Notes: generated from the letters alone by a model not told the origin. A stretch of 30,653 nucleotides of DNA from JBIQLO01 sp044464175 (GCA_044464175.1 JBIQLO010000017.1:1-30653), one strand, 5' to 3'. Positions 6,287 through 14,492 are shown, counted from the first letter of the stretch. A program made the numbers and translations.

Positions 6287-8257
6287 CTACTCAAACACCA
6301 CCATCGCATGCCCGTTGACCACCGGCACGCGCAGATTCACCCGCCCGGCCAGATATTCAAACGGCACCGGCGTCCGTTCCGGCGCCAGGTAAACCTGCTT
6401 CGGAGCGCGCTCCAGCTTCAGCGACAGCGGAATGTCGAACAGGGGCACGATGTCCTCCACGACATCGAACTTCTCGCTGCGCCGCTCCGGCACGTATTGC
6501 AGCAGGTGAACAATGGTCCGCCCGCGCTGGCGCATGACGGTGGCCTCCGTGCTGGTCGGCGCATCGACGCGCAGCAGCGGCTCGGGCAGCAGTTGATCCA
6601 GCACGTTCCGCACCAGCAGCCGCACCGGATATTGCCCGTGCCGGGCGAACTGCGTGAAGATCGGGTAGGCGATATACGCCACCCGCCCCCTGGCCGCGGC
6701 CGCCGCATAGCGGCTCCTTTTCGCCGGCGGCGTCTGAAAATGGGAGGAAAAGTGCTCCCAGGACCGTTCAAAGTAGGGCTCAACCACCCGCGCCAACCGC
6801 GTGGCCCCGTCGGCCGCCGTCACGCGAACCGATCGCTCATACATCACATGGTCGGTCGGGGGCACCCCCTCTGCGATTTCCCGCCCGAACCGGCAATAGG
6901 TGGTCGTGAAGGGGCTGAGGCCGCCCGGCCGAATGGGCAGGATCGGCAACAAGAGGTCTTTACCCTCGGCGTCCAGCCCGCTGAGCCCCGTCGCCAGAAT
7001 CGCCCCGCCCCGCTTGACGTACGCCGTCAGCTTCTTCGCGAGGTCCGGATCGACCGGAATGTGATCGGGCAGGATCAGCAGCTCATACGCCCCCCAGTCG
7101 CTTTCCGCCCCTACCATGTCGAACTGGTGCTTAAGCTGGCTGAGCAGGCGCGTCGCCCCTTCATCGGCCCCGGCCAGGTCCCGCGCGGAGGAGACGGGAG
7201 ATCGAAACAGCCCGATCTGCGTCACCGGCCGGGCCCCCTCCAGCCACGGCTCGCGCTTCCGCACGCGGTCATAGGCCGCCCCGATCAGCTCATACGCCGC
7301 CCGATCCAGCGTGCCGCGCGGGTGGAGCTGGTCGCCGATGCTGCAGCGCGCCCCGTGCGCCATCATCTGGCTGGTTTCATACTCCAGGGCCGCATACGGC
7401 TTCAGCCCGCCAAAATCGGCCCATCCCTTGTGGAACCGGGCGGTCATCCCCAGGTACGGACGGTCGAACGTGCGCGCATAGCGCACATGGGTGGGAAAGT
7501 AGAGATACCCCCACCCCCCCGTCGGTAGCGCCTCGATTTCCACCTGCGTCTGAAAGGCGATCTCCCGCGCCAGATCGTAGTATTTGCGCCCGTTGAAATA
7601 GACGCTCGCCCCCGGGTTGGAGCGCTGGATCATCTGGTAAAACCGCTTCATGTATGCCAGCGCCACCTCGTGCGCATAGCGCTTGCGGTCCGCCTCGTCG
7701 GCCGGGTTCAGCCCCTCCCGCAGCATTCCGCCCGTAAAATAATTGTTCAAACTGGGCTGGTCCCAGCACATGTCAAAGAAGATGCCGTCCACCGGCTTGA
7801 ACCGCTCCAGAACCTCCCGCGTCTGCTCGGCCAGATATTCCTGATATGGGCTGGACATATCCAGGATCTGCCACCCCGGCTGCAGCGGACCAGCGCCCAC
7901 GGGCCGCCCATCCGCCTGGCGGGCGATCCATTCCGGATGGGTGTCGGCCGCGAATTCATCGCATTGCACGCTGATGTAAATCGGGGCGCGAATTCCCTCC
8001 CGGTGCAGCGCCTCCACCTGCTGCTCCAGCAGTCCCAACCCCGGTTTCAGCCCCGGATGCCGGGCCGGATGCTTCGTGTTGTAGTAAAGGTGTCCGTGAT
8101 GGCACTTGGCGAAGACAGTCACGCTGTTGACGTGCGCCCGCTTCATCGTTCGGGCAAAGGCGCGGGCGTCAAAATCCACCCCTACATCGCTGATCCACGG
8201 GCCGGTATGAAAATCAAGGTGAATCTGGCGAAACGGCAGATCAAAGCGGCGCGGCAT
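6287..8257 (-). CDS. Glycoside-hydrolase-like protein (GHL6/GH151-like with trimerisation domain)
   Basis: A 656-residue protein without a signal peptide. The N-terminal part (about 1-330) reads as a TIM-barrel glycosidase: FRQIHLDFHTGPWI, SVTVFAKCHHGHLYY near 46-59, DGIFFDMCWDQP at 157-168, and YFPTHVRYARTFDRPYLGMTARFHKG split over later strands. The middle (about 345-520) resembles the glutamine-amidotransferase-like trimerisation domain of GH42 beta-galactosidases (YELLILPDHIPVD, KKLTAYVKRGGAILATG). The C-terminus is a small beta domain. This order fits hypothetical glycosyl hydrolase 6 proteins and GH151 alpha-L-fucosidases; a fucosidase role is an inference. It is convergent with the STN protein, three bases apart. 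With the sulfatases and the PL22-like gene it suggests cytoplasmic breakdown of imported oligosaccharides. Confidence 0.72.
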   Translation of the reverse strand: MPRRFDLPFRQIHLDFHTGPWISDVGVDFDARAFARTMKRAHVNSVTVFAKCHHGHLYYNTKHPARHPGLKPGLGLLEQQVEALHREGIRAPIYISVQCDEFAADTHPEWIARQADGRPVGAGPLQPGWQILDMSSPYQEYLAEQTREVLERFKPVDGIFFDMCWDQPSLNNYFTGGMLREGLNPADEADRKRYAHEVALAYMKRFYQMIQRSNPGASVYFNGRKYYDLAREIAFQTQVEIEALPTGGWGYLYFPTHVRYARTFDRPYLGMTARFHKGWADFGGLKPYAALEYETSQMMAHGARCSIGDQLHPRGTLDRAAYELIGAAYDRVRKREPWLEGARPVTQIGLFRSPVSSARDLAGADEGATRLLSQLKHQFDMVGAESDWGAYELLILPDHIPVDPDLAKKLTAYVKRGGAILATGLSGLDAEGKDLLLPILPIRPGGLSPFTTTYCRFGREIAEGVPPTDHVMYERSVRVTAADGATRLARVVEPYFERSWEHFSSHFQTPPAKRSRYAAAAARGRVAYIAYPIFTQFARHGQYPVRLLVRNVLDQLLPEPLLRVDAPTSTEATVMRQRGRTIVHLLQYVPERRSEKFDVVEDIVPLFDIPLSLKLERAPKQVYLAPERTPVPFEYLAGRVNLRVPVVNGHAMVVFE

Positions 8258-8368
8258 GGGAATTCGGCTCCCTGGCGAAGGACAATCGGATGCTGAAACG
8301 GTGGCAAGGCAGACAGGTCCGGTTTCAAAGGCCGGCAGAATCCGGATCGGCGCACGGACGCCGGGCGT

Positions 8369-8821
8369 CTATTCCTCTCCCAGGTCCTCGCGCTCCTCCC
8401 GCTCCGACTCCTCGGAGCGAGATTCCTCGCGCCGCCCGCGCCCGCCCCGGCCCCGGTCCCCGCGGGTCATGGAGCGAACCAGTCCATCCAGCATCCGCCC
8501 CGTCTGGTCCGCCTGCCGGCTCAGCTCGTCATAGTCGATGTCGTATTTGAGGTCGCGGCAGAGAATGAAGTAGTACCGCAACGCCTCCAGCGCTGACTGC
8601 GACAGATTATAATAGTGTGCCTTGTTGCGCGAACCGCGGCGCTTGAACCCCTCGGCAATCCCGCGCGGCACATCCACCGCCGTGCGCTCCATCGCCAAGG
8701 CCAGCCCCTCCTGCTGCTCCGACGGCAGTTTTGGCGTGGTTTCAAAGACGTGCATCACCAGGGCGTGCGCTTCCTGCCACACCTTCATCTGCTCAAAACT
8801 GCTGACCCGCTCTTTTTCCAT
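8369..8821 (-). CDS. Four-helix-bundle protein (23S rRNA intervening-sequence type)
   Basis: A 150-residue protein of the four-helix-bundle family first known from ORFs in 23S rRNA intervening sequences. Family features are FEQMKVWQEAHALVMHVFETT, PSEQQEGLALAMERTAVDVPRGIAEGFKRR and ALEALRYYFILCRDL. ATG 8821 is chosen because GGAGG sits six bases upstream; the in-frame start at 8845 lacks this. The final 30 residues are an unusual Arg/Glu/Ser/Gly-rich tail (RGRGGRGRREE onward) that extends the protein beyond the roughly 120 residues usual in the family. Function is unknown; members form pentamers and may bind nucleic acid. No rRNA gene is nearby, so this is a free-standing copy. It is divergent from the DUF1444 gene. 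Confidence 0.85.
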   Translation of the reverse strand: MEKERVSSFEQMKVWQEAHALVMHVFETTPKLPSEQQEGLALAMERTAVDVPRGIAEGFKRRGSRNKAHYYNLSQSALEALRYYFILCRDLKYDIDYDELSRQADQTGRMLDGLVRSMTRGDRGRGGRGRREESRSEESEREEREDLGEE

Positions 8822-8967
8822 GCAGTGCCTCCAATTCCTCAGCATACCCCAAAGGGCGGGGGATTCGCCAGTGGAGAACTTTTCCGCATCAGGAAACCCC
8901 GCCCGCCCCTGGCCCCAAACCGAATCGCCGTCGCATCGGCGCGCCGCCTCAAGTATGATGGACCCCG

Positions 8968-9744
8968 ATGACTCGCGAGCAGTTTATGGAACAGGTGCTG
9001 CGGCACGTGCATGAAAAATTCCCCCTGGTCAAGCTGGCCCGGGGGGGAATGCCTTTTTCCATCATCATTAATGGCTACCCCGCACCCCTGGAAAACCTCT
9101 ATCGCCTGGCGCTGCTGCGCCCGGGCGAGTCCAACCGGCACGTGGAACGCTGGGTGGTCGAACTGCTCCGGGCGGCCGAGGGGCACCCCGACCACAGCAG
9201 TTCGTTCGAGGAGCTGCGCGACCGCATCCTGCCCATGGTGATCCCCCAGGCCGCCGGCTACCTCCAGCCGGCCTCCATGGTCAGCCAGCCCTTCGTGGCC
9301 GATCTGTTGATCGCCTATGCCGTGGACCAGGATCGGACCATCGATTACATCCCCAACAGCCGCTTCCAGCAGTGGAACATCTCCCTCGACCAGCTGCATG
9401 AGACCGCGCTGGAGAACCTGATCCGCCGTAGCGATGCGATCGAGGCCCACGCCGCCCCGGATGAGAAGGGGGACATCTCCCTGATCATTTTCCAGACCAT
9501 GGACGGTTACGATGCCAGCCGAATCCTCCTGCCCACCCTGCACGAGCGCCTGCGGGGCCACCTGGACAGCCCCTTCGCCGCCGCCATCCCCAACCGGGAC
9601 ATCCTGCTCTGCTTTCGCAATGACCCGCAGACGGTGGAAAAATACCGCAACCAAATCCGGTCGGACTTCCAGCAAATGCCCCATCAGGTCAGCGACAAAC
9701 TCCTCCTGGTGACCCCCGACGGCATTGCTCCTAATGAACCTTAA
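8968..9744 (+). CDS. DUF1444 (YtpQ-like) protein
   Basis: A 258-residue soluble protein with the DUF1444/YtpQ pattern: FVADLLIAYAVDQDRTIDYIPNSRF (residues 110-134), ALENLIRR, TMDGYDASRILLPTLHERL (about 177-195) and AIPNRDILLCFRND. The GYDASRIL segment is the clearest family mark. Bacillus YtpQ has no settled role. The start at ATG 8968 has no clear Shine-Dalgarno sequence. A TATGAT hexamer at 8952-8957 lies so close that the transcript could be nearly leaderless, though no -35 is visible. A weak hairpin-plus-T-run terminator lies just after the gene. It stands alone between the divergent four-helix gene and the Crp/Fnr gene. Confidence 0.8.
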   Translation: MTREQFMEQVLRHVHEKFPLVKLARGGMPFSIIINGYPAPLENLYRLALLRPGESNRHVERWVVELLRAAEGHPDHSSSFEELRDRILPMVIPQAAGYLQPASMVSQPFVADLLIAYAVDQDRTIDYIPNSRFQQWNISLDQLHETALENLIRRSDAIEAHAAPDEKGDISLIIFQTMDGYDASRILLPTLHERLRGHLDSPFAAAIPNRDILLCFRNDPQTVEKYRNQIRSDFQQMPHQVSDKLLLVTPDGIAPNEP

Positions 9745-9752
9745 CCAAACAC

Positions 9753-9776
9753 CGGCCCGAAAAGCCGCTGTTTTTT
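9753..9776 (+). terminator. Weak intrinsic terminator after the DUF1444 gene
   Basis: CGGC (9753-9756) and GCCG (9764-9767) can form a four-base stem around a seven-base loop, followed by CTG and six T residues (9771-9776). It lies within 35 bases of the preceding stop codon. The short stem keeps confidence modest. Confidence 0.4.
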
Positions 9777-9856
9777 CTCGTCGGCCGAACCTCCCCGGGC
9801 GATTCTGCGTACCCACCCAGACGGGGGCCTGTTTTTTTTCCAGTTGGGTGGATTCA

Positions 9857-10573
9857 ATGATGATGGATTCTCAGGGATTTGAGCCGGTTCAATTTGGAGA
9901 TTCGCTGGTCGATCTGTTTCATCACCGGGACTTGGGCGCAGTGCCGATGCGCCTGCCGGCCGGGCAAAGTGTGGAGAACTCCCATGCCCATCCCTGCGAC
10001 CACGTCTTTTTGATCCTTGAGGGGCAGGTCTGGAATTACCAGATCGGGACCGGGGACAACACCCGGCTGGTCGAAATTCTGGGGCCGGGGGAGTGGTTTG
10101 GCGCTTCGTGCCTGACCGAGCAGTCCGAATCCAAGTGGCAGGCCGTGGCCGCCGTCGATTCCCAACTGCTTCGGGCCCCTGCCGAGCGCCTGCTGGACCT
10201 CCTGCCGGAGCATCCCGAGGCGACCAAGTCGATGATCCTGCATCTGGCCTCCAAGCTGCGCACCGCCCGGGATGAGACCGCCCGGGTCATGTTCGATGAC
10301 TGTAACCAGCGGCTGATCAAGACGTTGCTGCGCTTCAGCCGCAGCGCCGCCGCCCGCCGCCAGGGGACGGGGGTCGTGCTGCGGATCACCCATCAGCAAC
10401 TGGCCCAGGCGATCGGCGCCGCCCGCGAGACGATTAGCCTGGCCTTGACGGACCTGCGCCGCCGGCAGTTGCTGCACACCGGGCGGAATCAGATCTATTT
10501 CGAGCCGGAAACCCTTCGCGCGTTCCTGAAGCACTCCGCCTCCGTGCCGATGCCCACCGCCCGCAGCGCCTGA
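9857..10573 (+). CDS. Crp/Fnr-family transcriptional regulator
   Basis: A 238-residue regulator. Residues 25-115 form a cyclic-nucleotide-binding-type beta roll (MRLPAGQSVEN, HVFLILEGQVWNYQ, LGPGEWFGASCL). A long dimerisation helix follows at about 117-165. The winged helix-turn-helix is at 177-203 (ITHQQLAQAIGAARETISLALTDLRRR), the usual TR(E)T.SR-like recognition helix here being ARETISLALTDL. No cysteine cluster for an Fnr-type iron-sulfur centre is visible. The effector could be a cyclic nucleotide or a redox signal. Start ATG 9857 is the first of three tandem ATGs after a GGGTGG stretch; the upstream extension is not family-like. The GGGTGG can pair with CCACCCA at 9813-9819, which might limit translation. 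The next gene downstream is a sigma factor. Confidence 0.88.
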   Translation: MMMDSQGFEPVQFGDSLVDLFHHRDLGAVPMRLPAGQSVENSHAHPCDHVFLILEGQVWNYQIGTGDNTRLVEILGPGEWFGASCLTEQSESKWQAVAAVDSQLLRAPAERLLDLLPEHPEATKSMILHLASKLRTARDETARVMFDDCNQRLIKTLLRFSRSAAARRQGTGVVLRITHQQLAQAIGAARETISLALTDLRRRQLLHTGRNQIYFEPETLRAFLKHSASVPMPTARSA

Positions 10574-10615
10574 AGGCCGGCGCCCTTCCATGGCAAGAAT
10601 CCAAAAAATTTACCG

Positions 10616-10645
10616 TTGACGGATTGCCCACCCCCTTTCCACAAT
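10616..10645 (+). promoter_or_regulatory. Possible promoter of the sigma-70 gene
   Basis: TTGACG (10616-10621, five of six) and CACAAT (10640-10645, four of six) are separated by 18 bases, about 130 bases upstream of the sigma gene start. Surrounding DNA is AT-richer than the coding neighbours. The leader would be long; nothing else recognisable lies in it. Confidence 0.4.
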
Positions 10646-10774
10646 GGGGCAGGTAATGGGCTGTGTGGAGTGGATGTGGAGAGAATCGCATTCCCATCAA
10701 AAGTCGACTCCCGCACCGGCCGATACATGTCATGGAAGGGCCGCGCATAAAACCGCGCGGATTGGAAAACGCCT

Positions 10775-11599
10775 ATGGCCTCCGCCGCTGTTCAATCGGG
10801 GTTGCAGCTATACCTGCGCCAAATCCACAACTGCCGCCTTCTCACCGCCGAGGAGGAAAAGAGCCTGGCGCGCCGGATCATTCAGGACAATGACCCTGAA
10901 GCCCGGGAAATCATGGTGCGCTCCAACCTGCGCCTGGTGGTCAACATCGCCAAGCACTACGCCAACCGGGGCCTCTCCCTGCCCGACCTGATCGAAGAGG
11001 GAAACATCGGCCTGCTCAAGGCCGTGGAGGGATTCGATCCCGAAAACGGCTGCCGCTTCAGCACCTATGCCTCCTGGTGGATCAAACAGGCGATCCGCCG
11101 CGCCCTGATCAACAGCGTCCAGCCGATCCATATCCCGGCCTACATGGTCGAGATGATGAGCAAGTTCAAACAGGCGATGCGCTATCTGGAGGATGAGCTG
11201 GGGCGGACGCCCACCACCGAGGAACTCTCCCGGTACATGGAAATGTCCCCCAAGAAGCTGCGGATCATCAAAAAGGCGGTCAAGGCATACAACTCCCCCA
11301 CCCAGTCCGGCTCGGCCGACGGTGAAATCACCATCAATGAGATGCTGGCCGATCCCAATATGCCCTGTCCGGATGAGATCGCCACCGACAACGATGAGCT
11401 GCGGCAACTGGGGGAACTGCTCGAGCGGTTTGAACCGCGCGAAGCGAGCATTCTGAAGCTGCGCTACGGGCTGGATGGCGAGGACCCGCTGACCCTCAAG
11501 GAGATCGGCAAGCGCATCGGCCTGACCCGCGAGCGCGTCCGCCAGTTGGAACACCTGTCCCTGCGAAAACTCCGCGACGCCATGATGGTCGAGGCGTGA
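10775..11599 (+). CDS. RNA polymerase sigma-70 factor (RpoD-like, group 2)
   Basis: A 274-residue sigma factor without the acidic region 1.1 of primary factors. Region 1.2 is LQLYLRQIHNCRLLTAEEEKSLARRI. Region 2 contains MVRSNLRLVVNIAKHYANRG, LPDLIEEGNIGLLKAVEGFDPENGCRFSTYASWWIKQAIRRAL, covering the core-binding and -10 recognition helices. Region 3 includes HIPAYMVEMMSKF and an LGRTPTTEEL helix. Region 4.2 is LTLKEIGKRIGLTRERVRQLEHLSLRKLRDAM, which recognises -35 elements. Its length and domain set fit a group 2 (alternative, non-essential) factor. It lies 200 bp after the Crp/Fnr gene. A REP-like hairpin follows the stop codon and may end transcription between this gene and the convergent lipoprotein gene. 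Confidence 0.93.
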   Translation: MASAAVQSGLQLYLRQIHNCRLLTAEEEKSLARRIIQDNDPEAREIMVRSNLRLVVNIAKHYANRGLSLPDLIEEGNIGLLKAVEGFDPENGCRFSTYASWWIKQAIRRALINSVQPIHIPAYMVEMMSKFKQAMRYLEDELGRTPTTEELSRYMEMSPKKLRIIKKAVKAYNSPTQSGSADGEITINEMLADPNMPCPDEIATDNDELRQLGELLERFEPREASILKLRYGLDGEDPLTLKEIGKRIGLTRERVRQLEHLSLRKLRDAMMVEA

Positions 11600-11605
11600 G
11601 GTCGT

Positions 11606-11652
11606 CTGGAGGCGGGGTCCCCGACCCCGCAGCGGCCCCAGCGAGGTCGCCT
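11606..11652 (-). repeat. REP-like palindromic element, copy 2
   Basis: The minus strand reads AGGCGACCTCGCTGGGGCC, then CT, then the palindrome GCGGGGTC-GGG-GACCCCGC (11612-11630 on the plus strand). This matches the copy at 5022-5068 over most of its length, including both palindrome arms exactly. It lies between the convergent sigma-70 and lipoprotein genes, a position where a bidirectional hairpin terminator would be useful. Confidence 0.7.
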
Positions 11653-11657
11653 GCAGA

Positions 11658-12905
11658 TCACTCGGCCACGATGTCGATCGGGATCGTCCCCTCGGCCATC
11701 CGGTTGGACAACTGATCCACAATCGTGACCTTCAGCAGGTATCGCCCCACACTCAGCGTCGCCGGCAGCCGGATGAGCTTCACGATAAAAAAGTCGTGGC
11801 GGCGATTGCGCGACTGGTCGGCGATGGTGCGCGGCGTGGGGCGCGCCGGCCAGACCGGCAACCCGCTTTCGGTATAGAGCACCTCCTCCTCGCTGATCTT
11901 CGTCGACCACATCTTTTTGTCGCTCTGCTGGGAGGAAAAATTGGCCACTTCGCAATAGATGATCGCCGGGTGTTCCTTCCCCGCCATGAAGCGGAGCGGC
12001 TCGATCGGGTCATACACGCCAAACCCCTCCACCCGCCGGCACAGCGTCAGCGTCGGCAGCGACAAATCCGCCTGCGCCCGCAGCCGGTCGGCCAGGTTCA
12101 GCAGGGGGCGAATCTTCCGGGACTGGAGCAGGTTGTTGTCCGCCCGCACGCCACTGCGAAAATTCGTGAGCGCATCGAGCAGCCCCACCAGCACATCGCG
12201 GTCCTCGCTGCTCAGCGCCGCCATCGCCCGCATGTCCGGAACGGACTGGCCCTTGATGAATTCCAGGAGCTGATAATTGAGCTGCGGCGCAACCTCGTTG
12301 GGCCGGTCCTTCGCCGCCTCCAGCACCCGACGCTCCCAGTCGGCCGTCGCGGCCGATGGCTCGGCAATGTCGGGCGTTTCCTGGCTTTCCGGCTGCGGCA
12401 CAGCCAGATGGGGCGCAGCGGGTTGGGGGGATGGAGGGGTCGTCGGCGGAATTGACAACGAGGCCGTCTGATTCGCCACCGGCGGCGCTGTCTCTTCCGG
12501 CGTCCTGGGGGTCTGAGCCGGGACTGGGGGCGTTTCAACCGGCGCCTTGGCGGCCGCCGGCGCGGCGGCCGGCTCGCTCGGCGGGGCCACAGCCAGGGGC
12601 TTGCCCGGCGGCGTCGGCGTCTCGACCGGACGGGTCGCGGCCTCCGCCTGCTGCTGCCGTTGCTTGGCCAGCATCTGCTCCACCTCGCGGGCGTAGCTTT
12701 CCGTCTTGCGCGCCAGCAGGTCCGGCGAATCGGCCGCCGGCGCCGTTGTGGGCGCGGCGGCATGCGTCCTGGCCTGCGTGGTCGGTGGCAACGTCAGGGC
12801 GCGCCCGCTGGAGGAAGGCGCCCGGTGCGTCTGGCTCTTGCAGCCGGTTGCGATGGAAAACCCGACAGCGGCCAGGATTGCCGCTCCGGTCAACAGATGC
12901 TTCAT
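11658..12905 (-). CDS. Lipoprotein with long Pro/Ala/Thr linker, unknown function
   Basis: A 415-residue protein. Residues 1-21 are a lipoprotein signal peptide, with C22 in SIATGCKS as the likely lipidated cysteine. Residues 25-205 are a low-complexity Pro/Ala/Thr/Gln-rich stretch with one short charged helix (SYAREVEQMLAKQRQQQAEAATRP). The C-terminal half (about 210-415) is folded-looking: helices (LNYQLLEFIKGQS, ALSSEDRDVLVGLLDALTNF) followed by a beta-rich domain ending VGRYLLKVTIVDQLSNRMAEG. The linker probably spans periplasm. ATG 12905 is chosen because GGAGG lies five bases upstream. I do not recognise the family; the composition is typical of Phycisphaerae lipoproteins. Its leader contains a hairpin that reads as a terminator on the opposite strand. 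Confidence 0.75.
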   Translation of the reverse strand: MKHLLTGAAILAAVGFSIATGCKSQTHRAPSSSGRALTLPPTTQARTHAAAPTTAPAADSPDLLARKTESYAREVEQMLAKQRQQQAEAATRPVETPTPPGKPLAVAPPSEPAAAPAAAKAPVETPPVPAQTPRTPEETAPPVANQTASLSIPPTTPPSPQPAAPHLAVPQPESQETPDIAEPSAATADWERRVLEAAKDRPNEVAPQLNYQLLEFIKGQSVPDMRAMAALSSEDRDVLVGLLDALTNFRSGVRADNNLLQSRKIRPLLNLADRLRAQADLSLPTLTLCRRVEGFGVYDPIEPLRFMAGKEHPAIIYCEVANFSSQQSDKKMWSTKISEEEVLYTESGLPVWPARPTPRTIADQSRNRRHDFFIVKLIRLPATLSVGRYLLKVTIVDQLSNRMAEGTIPIDIVAE

Positions 12906-12927
12906 CAGTCCCTCCATGGATGACACC

Positions 12928-12957
12928 GCGCCGATCCTCCTGATCGGCGCTCTTTTT
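12928..12957 (+). terminator. Strong intrinsic terminator on + strand with no gene before it
   Basis: A perfect nine-base stem, GCGCCGATC (12928-12936) and GATCGGCGC (12942-12950), has a five-base loop (CTCCT) and is followed by TCTTTTTT. This is a textbook rho-independent terminator for plus-strand transcription. No plus-strand gene ends nearby: the DNA to the left is the start of the minus-strand lipoprotein gene. In minus-strand mRNA the same hairpin would lie in the lipoprotein leader with AGGAG in its loop. Confidence 0.65.
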
Positions 12958-13074
12958 TATATCAAAATCCCCCCCGGCGTGCCATGATCTGGTGCCCCTC
13001 CCGCCCCCGGCCGGAATGTTTTTCTTCCCAAGCCCTCCCCGCTCCTGTATTCTGCCGCGCTCCTTTGACACATC

Positions 13075-14475
13075 ATGAAGCGACCCAATCTCCTTATCGT
13101 TCTGTGCGATCAACTCTGCCGACAGGCCCTGGGGTGCTATGGCGATCCCAACGCCGCCAGCCCGCAGATCGACCGGTTCGCCGCAGAGGGGACGCGCTTC
13201 ACCCAGGCCTCTTCCACCTACCCGATCTGCGTCCCCTTCCGCTTCACCCTCCAGACCGGCCAATACGCCCACAGCCGTCGCGTCCCCGGCATCGATTTTC
13301 GCATGTCCCCGGCCGAGCGCACGCTGGCCGATGAGTTCAACGATGCCGGTTATGACACCGCCTACATCGGCAAGTGGCACCTCTGGGGCGGGATGGGCCC
13401 CTGGGCGATGAAGCGCCCCGTCCCGCGCGAACACCAGGGCAGATGGCGCAAGTGGATGGGATTTGAATTCCGCAACGACTTCTTCGACACCGTCTACTTC
13501 GAGGATGATGACCCGACGCCTCGCGCCCTGAGCGGCTACCAGACCGACGGGCTGTTCGATCTGGCCATTGACCACCTGTCCCGCCGCGGCGACGCCGCCC
13601 GCCCCTTCTGCGCGGTCCTGTCGGTTGAGGCGCCCCACCCCCCGATGGAGGCTCCCCCGGCCCTGGAGCAGAAATGGTTGGCGGCCGAGCTGCGCCTGCC
13701 CCCCAATTTTATGGTCCCGCCCGAATACCCCGTACCCGGCTCCCTTTTGAATCCGGCCGACATGGAGGCGATTCTCCGCCGGCGCAAAATCTATTACGCC
13801 ATGATCGAAAACCTCGACCAGAACATGGGGAAGCTGCGCAATGCCCTGCGCGACACCGGACTGGATCGCAACACGATCGTCGTTTTCCTCTCCGACCATG
13901 GCGAGATGGGTGGCTGTCATGCCCTGTTCAACAAGCAGCACCCCTTTGAGGAGTCCATCGGCGTGCCTCTGATCGTCTGGGGGCCCCATTGCGGCATCCC
14001 GGCCGGTCGCGCTGTCGGCGAGCCGCTCAGCGCGGAGGATTTGTTCCCGACCCTCTGCGGTCTAGGCGGCCTGACGCCGCGCGACCCCCTGCCCGGCCTG
14101 GACGCCACGCCCCTGATCCGCGCTCAACGGGATCGCCTGGATCGCCCCGGCGTGATGCTCGAATTCGTGCGCGAAAACCGCCCCTCGATGCCCTTTTACC
14201 GCGAGCCCTACCGGGGCTTCCGCAGCCGCCGATATAAATACACCCTCAAGTTCGCCGACCAGGCCGGGCTGCAACCCTGGCAGTTTTTCGATCTTGAAAC
14301 TGATCCCGGGGAACTGGTGAACCTCATCGACGATCCCGCATCCGCCCGGCTCATCGCCGAGCATCACGGCTGGCTGCGCCAACTGATGATCGAAACCGGC
14401 GACGATGAATGGCTCGCCCCGGCCTTCGGCCACGAAGAACTGAACCGCTGGCAGGTCTTCCAGACGCGTGGCTGA
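13075..14475 (+). CDS. Sulfatase (alkaline-phosphatase superfamily, S1-like)
   Basis: A 466-residue sulfatase with no signal peptide, so probably cytoplasmic or exported by an unseen route. The N-terminal metal-binding strand is PNLLIVLCDQL (D12). The formylglycine site is C52-V-P-F-R56, which keeps the Cys-x-Pro-x-Arg core but has Phe where Ser is usual. GKWHLWGG (K100, H102) and FLSDHGEMGG (D274, H275) supply further catalytic and metal ligands. The C-terminal subdomain shows the usual YKYTLKF and FFDLETDPGELVNL segments. It should hydrolyse sulfate esters on carbohydrates after maturation by a formylglycine-generating enzyme, which is not in the window. The gene is convergent with the Rieske gene. 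No good Shine-Dalgarno precedes ATG 13075. Confidence 0.92.
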   Translation: MKRPNLLIVLCDQLCRQALGCYGDPNAASPQIDRFAAEGTRFTQASSTYPICVPFRFTLQTGQYAHSRRVPGIDFRMSPAERTLADEFNDAGYDTAYIGKWHLWGGMGPWAMKRPVPREHQGRWRKWMGFEFRNDFFDTVYFEDDDPTPRALSGYQTDGLFDLAIDHLSRRGDAARPFCAVLSVEAPHPPMEAPPALEQKWLAAELRLPPNFMVPPEYPVPGSLLNPADMEAILRRRKIYYAMIENLDQNMGKLRNALRDTGLDRNTIVVFLSDHGEMGGCHALFNKQHPFEESIGVPLIVWGPHCGIPAGRAVGEPLSAEDLFPTLCGLGGLTPRDPLPGLDATPLIRAQRDRLDRPGVMLEFVRENRPSMPFYREPYRGFRSRRYKYTLKFADQAGLQPWQFFDLETDPGELVNLIDDPASARLIAEHHGWLRQLMIETGDDEWLAPAFGHEELNRWQVFQTRG

Positions 14476-14492
14476 GCCGCATCAGGCCGAAA

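Noticed and set aside
8606..8613. TATAAT-like sequence inside the four-helix-bundle gene
   Set aside because: It lies in codons for a conserved HYYNLS segment and is not followed by a gene start at a sensible distance.
10574..10774. Small gene in the gap between the Crp/Fnr and sigma genes
   Set aside because: An ATG at 10590 opens a frame of only nine codons; the rest looks like promoter and leader sequence.
12535..13989. 484-codon minus-strand frame across the lipoprotein start and the sulfatase
   Set aside because: It spans two well-supported genes in other frames and has no recognisable domain.
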